15,383 nucleotides of DNA. It comes from SZUA-181 sp964601765. GTDB lineage: Bacteria; Pseudomonadota; Zetaproteobacteria; Mariprofundales; Mariprofundaceae. Numbering within the stretch: position 1 is the first letter of the stretch; the number at the start of each line of letters is the position of its first letter. The translations under genes were made by a program, and so were the position numbers. Where the stretch lies: assembly GCA_964601765.1 (NCBI GenBank), contig CAZROR010000041.1, positions 1 to 15,383 on the forward strand. Direction: 5' to 3'. Shown here in pieces: positions 8,508-15,278 of the stretch. Below the pieces are notes generated by a model, which was given only the letters and a program-made list of their open reading frames with translations, searched no databases and was not told the origin of the DNA.

Positions 8508-9840
8508 GGCTTGTATCCGTCAGCGCCCGTACGACGCGTTCCAGGCCTATGCACCGGGATGCCTTGATGAGCACGTGGTCCCCGGCTGCCAGTGGCCAGG
8601 CAAGTGCTGGCCCGATGGCAGCTTCCGCATTTGCCACGCAGATCGCTTCCGGGCACGTATCACGCAACCGGTGCATGTGATGGCCAACCAGAATCAGCCC
8701 TGCAAGCTCGCCTGGCCTGAGATCGGCATGCAACAGGTCGGCGTCCGCACCCAGCTCCGCCATGTCTCCGAGAATGGCGAAATGCCTGCCTGGCAGACGT
8801 CCCAGCGTATCCAGCGCGGCCTGCATGGAAGCAGGATTGGCGTTGTACGTGTCGTCGATGATCTGGCAGCCGCCGGGCCCTGTGAGACAGCACATGCGGC
8901 CGGCAACAGGCCGCCAGCCGCTGAGTGCCTCCGCTGCCCCTGACAGGGAGACCCCGGCAAGGCGGCAGACGATGCTTGCAGCAAGTGCCAGGTTTGTCCC
9001 CCAGTGGGCTGCCGGAAGGTTCAGCTCGATATTCGCCTGTTGGTCTGCCAGTTGCAGGCAGAGCCTCCTGCCGGCAAGTTCCCAGCGCACACAACCGGTT
9101 TCCGGTGCGTCCATGTCCAGCAGCGCGCAGCTTGGTGTGCATCCGTGCGCAAGCATGGATCTATGCACCCCGGTGCCCAGTGCACACCAGCCATCAGGCC
9201 GCAGGGTGGAGAGCAGGGTGGCCTTCTCACGCAGCACACCCGGAACACCTCCCAGCCCTTCGGTATGAGCCGCGCTGATGGCCGTGATGACGGCAACATC
9301 AGGCTGGACGATGGTGGCCAGCCGCGTCATTTCACCGGGTTCGCTGATGCCGCATTCGACCAGCACGATGTCCTCGTCGCCCTGTGCGTGCAGCAGCGTT
9401 GTCGGCACACCGATCAGGTTGTTTTCGTTGGCGTGGGTGGCGGCAACTGTCAGGCCAAGACGGGGCAGCGCATACTCAAGCATGCTGCGCAGTGAGGTTT
9501 TGCCAACCGAGCCGGTGATAGCGATCACCCGGCCACCGAACTGCTGCCGCCAGGCCGCGGCAATATCACCGAGTGCTGTCAGGCTGTCTTCCACCTGCAG
9601 CTGTGGCAGGCGAATATCCTTCCATCCCTTCGCACCTTCACGATCACCGATCAGTGCGGCAGCACCACGGGATGCGGCCAGGTTGCCGAACGCATGACCG
9701 TCAAAGCGTGCTCCGCGTAAAGCGAGAAACGCCTCGCCTGTCCGAATCCGGCGCGTATCCGTGCAGATGCCATGCACCCAGGCCGGGGCCTGGCCCAGCC
9801 AGCGGCCACGCGTGACCTGTTGAATCTGCGTTCCCGTCAT
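8497..9840 (-). CDS. murF: UDP-MurNAc-tripeptide--D-alanyl-D-alanine ligase
   Basis: Cytoplasmic Mur ligase that attaches the D-Ala-D-Ala made by Ddl to complete the UDP-MurNAc-pentapeptide. The 447-residue product has the N-terminal D-T-R-R-I-x-x-G-E-A-F-L-A-L-R-G block (28-43), the P-loop I-T-G-S-V-G-K-T-S (108-116), N-E-N-N-L-I-G-V-P (138-146), E-C-G (162-164), D-D-T-Y-N-A-N-P (329-336), G-D-M-A-E-L-G (358-364) and K-A-S-R (426-429, K-G-S-R in E. coli). Two in-frame ATGs are possible: 9846 and 9840. I chose 9840 because it forms the ATGA overlap with the murE stop used at most junctions here; the difference is two residues. Ends with TAA inside the first codons of mraY. Confidence 0.96.
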   Translation of the reverse strand: MTGTQIQQVTRGRWLGQAPAWVHGICTDTRRIRTGEAFLALRGARFDGHAFGNLAASRGAAALIGDREGAKGWKDIRLPQLQVEDSLTALGDIAAAWRQQFGGRVIAITGSVGKTSLRSMLEYALPRLGLTVAATHANENNLIGVPTTLLHAQGDEDIVLVECGISEPGEMTRLATIVQPDVAVITAISAAHTEGLGGVPGVLREKATLLSTLRPDGWCALGTGVHRSMLAHGCTPSCALLDMDAPETGCVRWELAGRRLCLQLADQQANIELNLPAAHWGTNLALAASIVCRLAGVSLSGAAEALSGWRPVAGRMCCLTGPGGCQIIDDTYNANPASMQAALDTLGRLPGRHFAILGDMAELGADADLLHADLRPGELAGLILVGHHMHRLRDTCPEAICVANAEAAIGPALAWPLAAGDHVLIKASRCIGLERVVRALTDTSHAV

Positions 9841-11360
9841 GCGCATGCCCGTATCATCGTATGGTCATTTTTTTCACGCATGGCAGCAGCTGCCACCTCT
9901 GCATCGCTCCACGGCTGCCGGTGCCCGCCGATTTCCATATAGCTTTCGGCGCCTTTGCCGGCGATGACGAGTATGTCGTCCGGCTCCATTGCCTCCACTG
10001 CCTCCCGGATGGCGGCAGCCCGATCCAGTTGCAGGTGGATATCAGCGGGATAGGGTCGCTCAATGCCATCCACGATTTCCGCAGCAATTACCTCCGGCAT
10101 TTCATCGCGTGGATTATCAGAGGTGATCCATACGGCATCGGCCAGCCTTGCCGCGATGGCCCCCATGCTGGGGCGTTTTTCATGATCCCGGTTGCCACCA
10201 CAGCCGAAGACCGTCAGCAGCCGGCCGTGCGTAAGTCGCTGGGCGGCCGAGAGGCAGCGCTCCAGTGCTTCCGGGGTATGGGCGTAGTCTATGAACACCT
10301 GCCATGGGCCGACATTTACGGGCTGCAGACGGCCGGGTGGAGCATTGATACCACTCAGCAGCTTTTCAAAATTAGGTGCCCAGACATCGAAGGCGACGCT
10401 GAGAATGAGCGTGACTACAGCAAGGTTTTCCGCGTGGAAATCTCCCAGTGGGATGTCCTCGATACGAATCTCCCGCCTTTCTCCCGTACCATCCGGTACG
10501 GCGGGCAACAGCCGCAATATGCCGGGCAACTCCTGTTCCCAGGCCATGGCCAGATTGTCGCGGTACAGGCCCCGGCCGTAGTACAAGGTACCTTTCGGCG
10601 TGCGTGCTGCGACCTCCGGATCGTCGGCATTGCCAATCGTGATACCACCATCTCCCGCTACCTGGCTGAGAAAGCCAGCCTTGATATCGGCATAGGATTC
10701 AAAGCCGCCATGGTCATGCAGGTGGTCGTGCCCGAGGTTTGTCCATACCGCAACATCAAAATCGAGGCCGGCAATGCGCTGCTGTGCGATGCCATGCGAG
10801 GACACCTCGCAGATCAGAGCGCTTGCATTTGTCGCCTGGGCCATGGCCAGCAACTGATGCAGGGTGAGCATGGATGGTGTCGTGTTGCCAAGAGAGACGA
10901 TGTCTTCAGTACCCCTCGTCCAGCCCAGCGTACCAACCGCCCAGGCGGGTCCGTGCAGCCCGTCCAGTGCCTGGCGCAGCATCCAGGCAATGCTGGTCTT
11001 GCCGTCCGTGCCCGTGATGCCGATCAGCTTGGTATCCACCTGTTCCGTTCTGAACCAGCGCCGCAGCAGGCGCCCTGCGGCAGCTGTATCCGCCAGACGC
11101 AGCTCCGTCGGTGGACTGCCGGTGGGCAGGTCACCGACACTGATGATCGCGGCAGCACCGGCCTTGCGGGCTGCAGCCATGTAAGCAGGGGCATCCGTGC
11201 CGGCGCGCGGCAGACACAGAAAGGCCTCACCCGGCTGGATGTCACGTGAGTCATCCGAAATACCAAGGATTTCAACATCTGTGTGCAGCGATACGGTGTC
11301 CGGGACCAGCTCGGACAGGCGACGGGCGGGCATATGGGGAGCATCCTCGAACCTAATCAT
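9837..11360 (-). CDS. murE: UDP-MurNAc-L-Ala-D-Glu--meso-2,6-diaminopimelate ligase
   Basis: Cytoplasmic Mur ligase that adds the third stem-peptide residue. The 507-residue product has the D-S-R block (37-39), the P-loop G-I-T-G-T-D-G-K-T-S (114-123), N-T-T-P-S (159-163), E-V-S-S-H-G (185-190), a carbamylated-lysine candidate K227, D-Y-A-H-T-P-E-A-L (358-366), F-G-C-G-G-N-R-D (385-392) and D-N-P-R (415-418). In this family DNPR marks enzymes using meso-diaminopimelate, so the organism should make m-DAP peptidoglycan. The late G-K-G-H-E reads G-K-G-A-E (468-472), keeping the DAP-contacting Glu. The frame is open upstream to 11639, but that extension overlaps ftsI and lacks family features. 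The ATG at 11360 has GAGGTG 7 nt upstream and overlaps the ftsI stop by 8 nt; a later Met10 is a weaker alternative. Confidence 0.97.
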   Translation of the reverse strand: MIRFEDAPHMPARRLSELVPDTVSLHTDVEILGISDDSRDIQPGEAFLCLPRAGTDAPAYMAAARKAGAAAIISVGDLPTGSPPTELRLADTAAAGRLLRRWFRTEQVDTKLIGITGTDGKTSIAWMLRQALDGLHGPAWAVGTLGWTRGTEDIVSLGNTTPSMLTLHQLLAMAQATNASALICEVSSHGIAQQRIAGLDFDVAVWTNLGHDHLHDHGGFESYADIKAGFLSQVAGDGGITIGNADDPEVAARTPKGTLYYGRGLYRDNLAMAWEQELPGILRLLPAVPDGTGERREIRIEDIPLGDFHAENLAVVTLILSVAFDVWAPNFEKLLSGINAPPGRLQPVNVGPWQVFIDYAHTPEALERCLSAAQRLTHGRLLTVFGCGGNRDHEKRPSMGAIAARLADAVWITSDNPRDEMPEVIAAEIVDGIERPYPADIHLQLDRAAAIREAVEAMEPDDILVIAGKGAESYMEIGGHRQPWSDAEVAAAAMREKNDHTMIRACA

Positions 11361-13248
11361 CGAGCCACACCTCAAGCGTAGCTCCGGCCGGCAGCGGAGC
11401 AAATGCGGCCGGCTGCTGTCGGTGCACCCAGCCGCTGCCGTGCACGCGCAGCTGGTAGTCACGACGCATGGCAATACGCCGCACCTCGCGCAGCGACATG
11501 CCGAGCAGGGAAGGCGTGGCCCCGGCAGGTGTGGTTTCCGGTGCCGCGGCGACGCTGACTGGCAGACTGTGCCATGGTGTATGCGGCTGTGGCTCGACAT
11601 GTGGAGAGACACCCAGGTAGGGGAGAATGCCTGCTGCAATTTTCCGGAAAATCGGCGCAGCTACCCGGCCTCCGTAGATGGAATCATGGGGTTCATCCAC
11701 GACAACCGCAATGACCACGGCCGGATGGCGTGCCGGTACGGCGCCGGCGAATACGGCCGTGAACTTGCCGGGTGCATAGCCACCATTTGGGCCGGGCTTC
11801 TGAGCCGTGCCCGTCTTGCCCGCCACACGGTAGCCGGCGGGAACGGCAAGGCGGCCAGTACCGTCCGGTCCGGTAGCGCGCTCCAGCATAGTCATGACGG
11901 TACGGGCGATATGATGCGGCAACACTTGTCGGCCGGGTGTGGGGTTGCTGCCATCCTGGATCAGTGCGGGGTAGTGATAGCTGCCGCCACTGGCCAAAAC
12001 CGAAAAGGCCGTTGCAAGCTGCAACGGCGTGACGGCAATTCCCTGCCCAAAAGCGATGGTGGCGGTTTCAACCGGTCCCCACCGGGACAATGGTGGCAGG
12101 ATGCCGGGGGACTCTCCCCCCAGGCCGATGCCCGTGCGGCGACTGAAGCCGACATCTGTCAGTACCCGATACAGGGGCTTGGCACCAACATCCAGCGCCA
12201 GCTTTGCGGCACCTATGTTGCTTGAATGAACAAGTACACCGGCTATGTCGAGCCAGCCTTCGGGGTGATCGTCATGAATCACGTAATTGGCGACTGCAAA
12301 ACGGCCGTTTTCGCAAAAGATGCGGGATGTTGGCTTCCAGTGGCCGGAGAGCAGGGCCGCCGCGACAGCAAAGGGCTTGAGCACGGAACCAGGCTCGAAT
12401 ACATCCGTAATGGCCCGGTTGCGCCATTCGGAGGGGCGGGAGTTGCGAAAGTTGTTGGCGTTGAAGCTTGGCCAGTTCACCATGGCAAGGATGGCGCCGT
12501 CATCAGGCCGCATGACAACCACGGAGCCTGCGCGGGCGCCATGCCTGCGCACACCCTCCGCCAGGGCAGCATATGCCGCACTCTGGATCGTCGCATCAAG
12601 ATACAGGCGCACCGGCTTGCCGGGACGCGCGCGACGCAGCCAGATTCCATCCGGTAGCAGGTTGCCGCGAGCATCGCGCCGGATCTGCATGCTGCCGGGC
12701 CGGCCACGCAGCGTATCATCCAGACTGCGCTCCAGCCCTTCCAGACCTTTCCCATCGACCCCGACAAAGCCAAGAATGTGCCCCGTCTCCGGGCCGAGCG
12801 GATAATAGCGGCGCCATTCCGTTTCACGGCGAATGCCGGGGATGCGCAGGGATAGAACGCGTTCAGCCGTTTCCGGGCTCGTCTGGCGGGCAAGCCAGAC
12901 AAATCCCCGCCGGCCGACCAGACGTTTTCTCAATGTGGCCGGGCGCATGCCGAGTGCCCGTGCGAGCCGGGGGATTTGTGTCTTTGGGATATCCTCAGCA
13001 ATAGCGGAAATGGAGGGTACCTTGATGCTCTCGGCGAGTATCCGTCCCTTGCGGTCAAGAATTGCTCCACGCGGAGCACTTACCGTGAACTGGCGATGAC
13101 GCTGTTTTTCCGCCTGTGCAGCGAGCCTGTCCGCTTGCAGCCATTGCAGATCCACGGCACGGACGATAAGCAGGGCAAAGCCCAGTGCGACAGTACCCGC
13201 CACCACTTCCAGCCGGCGGCGGGCATACATATCGGGAGTGTGCTTCAT
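11353..13248 (-). CDS. ftsI: Septal transpeptidase FtsI (PBP3) with C-terminal PASTA domain
   Basis: Class B penicillin-binding protein that cross-links septal peptidoglycan as partner of FtsW. The 631-residue product has a short cytoplasmic tail, one membrane anchor (about 14-33), a pedestal domain containing A-P-R-G-A-I-L-D-R (58-66) and Y-P-L-G-P-E-T-G-H-I-L-G-F-V-G (149-163), then the transpeptidase domain with the three penicillin-binding motifs: S288-V-L-K291 (nucleophile serine), S342-S-N344 and K478-T-G480. After a Pro/Ala/Thr-rich linker (about 550-576) comes a PASTA-like domain (about 577-631, with P-S-L-L-G-M-S-L-R-E-V and L-P-A-G-A-T-L-E-V-W), absent from E. coli FtsI. ATG overlaps the ftsL stop as ATGA. 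Position between ftsL and murE identifies it as FtsI rather than PBP2. Confidence 0.97.
   Translation of the reverse strand: MKHTPDMYARRRLEVVAGTVALGFALLIVRAVDLQWLQADRLAAQAEKQRHRQFTVSAPRGAILDRKGRILAESIKVPSISAIAEDIPKTQIPRLARALGMRPATLRKRLVGRRGFVWLARQTSPETAERVLSLRIPGIRRETEWRRYYPLGPETGHILGFVGVDGKGLEGLERSLDDTLRGRPGSMQIRRDARGNLLPDGIWLRRARPGKPVRLYLDATIQSAAYAALAEGVRRHGARAGSVVVMRPDDGAILAMVNWPSFNANNFRNSRPSEWRNRAITDVFEPGSVLKPFAVAAALLSGHWKPTSRIFCENGRFAVANYVIHDDHPEGWLDIAGVLVHSSNIGAAKLALDVGAKPLYRVLTDVGFSRRTGIGLGGESPGILPPLSRWGPVETATIAFGQGIAVTPLQLATAFSVLASGGSYHYPALIQDGSNPTPGRQVLPHHIARTVMTMLERATGPDGTGRLAVPAGYRVAGKTGTAQKPGPNGGYAPGKFTAVFAGAVPARHPAVVIAVVVDEPHDSIYGGRVAAPIFRKIAAGILPYLGVSPHVEPQPHTPWHSLPVSVAAAPETTPAGATPSLLGMSLREVRRIAMRRDYQLRVHGSGWVHRQQPAAFAPLPAGATLEVWLDD
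11368..11373 (-). promoter_or_regulatory. Ribosome binding site deciding the murE start
   Basis: GAGGTG on the minus strand lies 7 nt before the ATG at 11360. It falls inside the last codons of ftsI and separates the true murE start from a 93-residue upstream extension of the same frame. Confidence 0.75.
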
Positions 13249-13514
13249 GGCCGGATGATCTGACGGGCCGCTGCCGGCCCCATGCCGAGTCGGGAGGCGG
13301 CCAGTGTACGCAGCCGGCCCGGCCGGGTCAGGCTGGCGAGCTCCAGGCGCAGCTGGTTCAGCTCCGTTTGCAGCGCCTGGCGCTGCTGTTGTGCCAGGCT
13401 GATGTCCTGCGATAGCCCGTTACGCAGGTGCGCCAGGCTGATCTGTCCCACGGCCAGCAAGGCCAGGGCAAGGCCGATCACGGGGATGGGACGCCACCAG
13501 GCTATCCTGCTCAT
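13245..13514 (-). CDS. ftsL: Cell division protein FtsL
   Basis: Small bitopic divisome protein that forms the FtsQLB complex and activates FtsWI. The 89-residue product has a short N-terminal tail, one membrane segment (about 9-28), then a Leu/Gln-rich periplasmic stretch (about 33-62) with heptad spacing typical of a coiled coil, and a C-terminal A-S-R-L-G-M-x-P motif (73-80) seen in FtsL proteins. Sequence conservation in this family is low, so the call rests on size, topology and position between rsmH and ftsI. The ATG overlaps the rsmH stop as ATGA and has GGAG 8 nt upstream (13523-13526); the stop overlaps the ftsI start the same way. Confidence 0.93.
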   Translation of the reverse strand: MSRIAWWRPIPVIGLALALLAVGQISLAHLRNGLSQDISLAQQQRQALQTELNQLRLELASLTRPGRLRTLAASRLGMGPAAARQIIRP

Positions 13515-14449
13515 GCCAGCCGCTCCGCCACGCGCAGCCTGGCCGAGCGGCTGCGCGGGTTGGCCCTGGTTTCATCAGTAGTCGGCCGTATGGGCTTTTT
13601 GCTGATCCAGCGCATGGTTGGTGTTCGTCCACAGGTACAGACCGGGAAGTCGGGCGGGCAAATGCACGGATGTACCTGGGCCTCGATCATGTCGCGCACG
13701 AGCCTGTCTTCCCCGGAATGAAAGGCGATGACGACCAGTCTGCCGCGCGGGGCCAGCCGGCGCATGGCCGCCGCAAGGCCTGCACGGAGCTGGGCCATTT
13801 CATCATTAATCCAGATACGCAATGCCTGAAATGTGCGCGTGGCCGGGTGGATGTGGCCATGCCGTGCCTGTCGTGGTACAGCATGGAAGCAGATATTTTC
13901 CAGGTCGCGGGTTGTCGCAAGCGTTCCGGTGTGCAGAGCACGCAAGATGGCTCGCGCGATACGGCCGGCGAAGCGCTCACCACCGTATTGCCGGATAATG
14001 GTTTCGAGTTCGCGCTCGGAAACCTGTGCCAGGCGTATTGACAGCGGTTTGCCACTTTGTGGGTTCATGCGCATGTCCAGCGGTCCGTTATGCTGGAAGG
14101 ATAAGCCGCGGGAGGGATCATCGAACTGGGGGGAGGAGGTACCAAGGTCGAAGCCGACTCCCGCGACCGTTTCCCAGCCGTGTCGGTCAAGCACGGCATC
14201 AAGCTCTGCAAAGGTGGTATGTTCCATGCGGAAGCGCGCATCTTTCTTTTCCAGCTGCCGGCCGGCATGGACCGCTTCGGGGTCACGGTCCAGGCCGATA
14301 AGGCGGCCGGTTCGGGAGAGGCGGCCGAGGATGGCGCGGGAGTGGCCGCCTCTCCCAAAGGTAGCATCGATGTAGCGACCGTCTGTGTCTTGGCACAGCG
14401 CGTCCACAAAGGCTTCGAGAAGAACGGGTGTATGGATGGTGTCCGGCAC
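13511..14449 (-). CDS. rsmH: 16S rRNA (cytosine-1402-N4)-methyltransferase RsmH (MraW)
   Basis: SAM-dependent enzyme that N4-methylates C1402 in the decoding centre of 16S rRNA. The 312-residue product has the N-terminal H-T-P-V-L-L (6-11), the SAM loop D-A-T-F-G-R-G-G-H-S (28-37), L-D-R-D-P (53-57), D-L-G-T-S-S-P-Q (101-108), L-D-M-R-M-N-P (124-130), a lid domain, a Cys-rich segment C-I-C-P-x-x-x-x-x-C-x-C (262-273) and the C-terminal N-P-R-S-R-S-A-R-L-R-V-A-E-R (297-310). The normally invariant F-H-S-L-E-D reads F-H-S-G-E-D (243-248) and D-L-G-V-S-S reads D-L-G-T-S-S. The start is a GTG, 1 nt after the mraZ stop; no in-frame ATG exists before residue 75, so GTG is required. Confidence 0.97.
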   Translation of the reverse strand: MPDTIHTPVLLEAFVDALCQDTDGRYIDATFGRGGHSRAILGRLSRTGRLIGLDRDPEAVHAGRQLEKKDARFRMEHTTFAELDAVLDRHGWETVAGVGFDLGTSSPQFDDPSRGLSFQHNGPLDMRMNPQSGKPLSIRLAQVSERELETIIRQYGGERFAGRIARAILRALHTGTLATTRDLENICFHAVPRQARHGHIHPATRTFQALRIWINDEMAQLRAGLAAAMRRLAPRGRLVVIAFHSGEDRLVRDMIEAQVHPCICPPDFPVCTCGRTPTMRWISKKPIRPTTDETRANPRSRSARLRVAERLA

Positions 14450-14450
14450 A

Positions 14451-14882
14451 TCAGAAATCCAGTCCGCCGTCTTTCAGCAGGCTCAGGTCTTCGGCCAGTC
14501 GTGCCGTCCAGCGTGCCTCGTCCCAGATTTCGAAGTGGTCGAACATGCCGGCCAGCACGACATTTCGCTCCAGGCCGGAATGAGCGCGCAGCGTCTGTGA
14601 GATCAGGATGCGGCCCTGCTTGTCCGGCGTGCAGGTGGTGGCTGCGCTGACAACAAAGCGCTCGTAGGCGCGCACCTTCGGGTCATTTCTGGACATCTTG
14701 CGCAGTGACTGATGCACGCGCTCCCACTCTTTCGGCGGATAACCGCGCAGGCCACCGTCGAAGTCGCGTGTGAGGATGATGCGCTCGTCATCGTAGTGAT
14801 GCCGCAGCGATTCGCGGAAGGTGGCGGGGATGGCAACGCGCCCTTTTCCGTCCATGCAGTTTCTGTGTTCGCCCTGAAACAT
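14451..14882 (-). CDS. mraZ: Transcriptional regulator MraZ
   Basis: DNA-binding protein that is conserved as the first gene of dcw clusters and regulates its own promoter. The 143-residue product consists of two MraZ/AbrB-type swapped-hairpin repeats with the signature D-G-K-G-R-V-A-I-P (11-19) and the degenerate D-K-Q-G-R-I-L-I-S (87-95), plus R-D-F-D-G-G-L-R-G-Y-P (39-49), close to E. coli MraZ (152 residues). The ATG at 14882 is preceded by GGCAGGG about 9 nt upstream and a stronger GGGAGG 14 nt upstream. A three-unit MraZ operator lies 45-69 nt upstream of the start codon and fits autoregulation. Confidence 0.97.
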   Translation of the reverse strand: MFQGEHRNCMDGKGRVAIPATFRESLRHHYDDERIILTRDFDGGLRGYPPKEWERVHQSLRKMSRNDPKVRAYERFVVSAATTCTPDKQGRILISQTLRAHSGLERNVVLAGMFDHFEIWDEARWTARLAEDLSLLKDGGLDF

Positions 14883-14926
14883 CTGGTTCGGCCCTGCCTC
14901 CCGCTGTCATCGCCGTAGGGACATTT

Positions 14927-14951
14927 ACCCACATTTCCCCACTAATCGCCA
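14927..14951 (-). promoter_or_regulatory. MraZ operator (three 10-bp spaced repeats)
   Basis: Reading the minus strand, three direct repeats lie exactly 10 bp apart: TGGCG (14951-14947), TGGGG (14941-14937) and TGGGT (14931-14927), separated by ATTAG and AAATG. This matches the known MraZ box, TGGGN repeats with 5-nt spacers. The first repeat abuts the -10 element and covers the predicted start site, which fits repression by MraZ. A fourth in-phase position, TCCCT (14921-14917), does not match. Confidence 0.85.
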
Positions 14952-14952
14952 A

Positions 14953-14980
14953 TTTATGCACCTTTTTCAATGCATGTCAA
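14953..14980 (-). promoter_or_regulatory. Main sigma70-type promoter of the dcw cluster
   Basis: Minus-strand TTGACA (14980-14975, all six consensus bases) is followed after 16 nt by CATAAA (14958-14953, 4 of 6 -10 bases). Transcription should start near 14946, leaving a leader of about 65 nt before the mraZ ATG. The motif is seen in the sequence; activity is inferred. No other promoter of this quality was seen upstream of mraZ. Confidence 0.75.
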
Positions 14981-15278
14981 CCCGGCAATGCCACGTGCGT
15001 GGCCGTATGACGCATTCCGCCACAGCCGAAAATATGGATTTCCCAAGGGTTTCCCGGCATATCCCGCCGGTGGGGAGAAGTGGGTAGTATTTGTGCAGAG
15101 ACAAGGTGAGCGCAGTGGGCGGGCGCTGACTATGAGTAATATGTCACAAATGGCATGTTGGGTTGATTTTGGCAGCTGTTCTTGGGCTGCTTACCCTATG
15201 GCCCTTCAGGGTTCAGCATCTATTACCCTAAACTATATGTTGTCAACTGATTAGGTCTGGTTTGAATCCCTTGGGGTA
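14981..15278. other. Non-coding stretch between the dcw promoter and the IS left end
   Basis: No convincing gene lies here; the one plus-strand open frame (14970-15254) overlaps the promoter and has no family character. Visible items are the inverted MraZ-box-like pair (15071-15085), a direct repeat TTACCCTA (15191-15198 and 15223-15230), and a minus-strand TTGACA (15246-15241) that has no good -10 at 16-18 nt. The boundary of the IS element must lie in its right part but I could not place it. Confidence 0.6.
15071..15085 (+). promoter_or_regulatory. Second MraZ-box-like pair in opposite orientation
   Basis: TGGGG (15071-15075) and TGGGT (15081-15085) on the plus strand are separated by 5 nt, the same two units and spacing as in the mraZ operator but on the other strand and about 130 bp further upstream. 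Only two units are present and no clear promoter accompanies them, so function is uncertain. Confidence 0.35.

Noticed and set aside
9861..11249. 462-codon plus-strand open frame antisense to murE
   Set aside because: It mirrors a strongly supported murE, is rich in Cys, His and Gln with no family signature, and has no plausible RBS; such frames are common in GC-rich DNA.
11361..11639. N-terminal extension of murE
   Set aside because: Lies inside ftsI in another frame and has no MurE similarity; the start at 11360 has a good RBS.
15220..15246. Second upstream minus-strand promoter starting from TTGACA at 15246-15241
   Set aside because: The -35 is perfect but no acceptable -10 lies 16-18 nt away; the best candidate, TAATAG, is 15 nt away and matches poorly.
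14970..15254. 94-codon plus-strand open frame in the upstream region
   Set aside because: It overlaps the mraZ promoter, has no SD, and its composition (many Met, Trp and Ser, no motif) does not look like a real protein.
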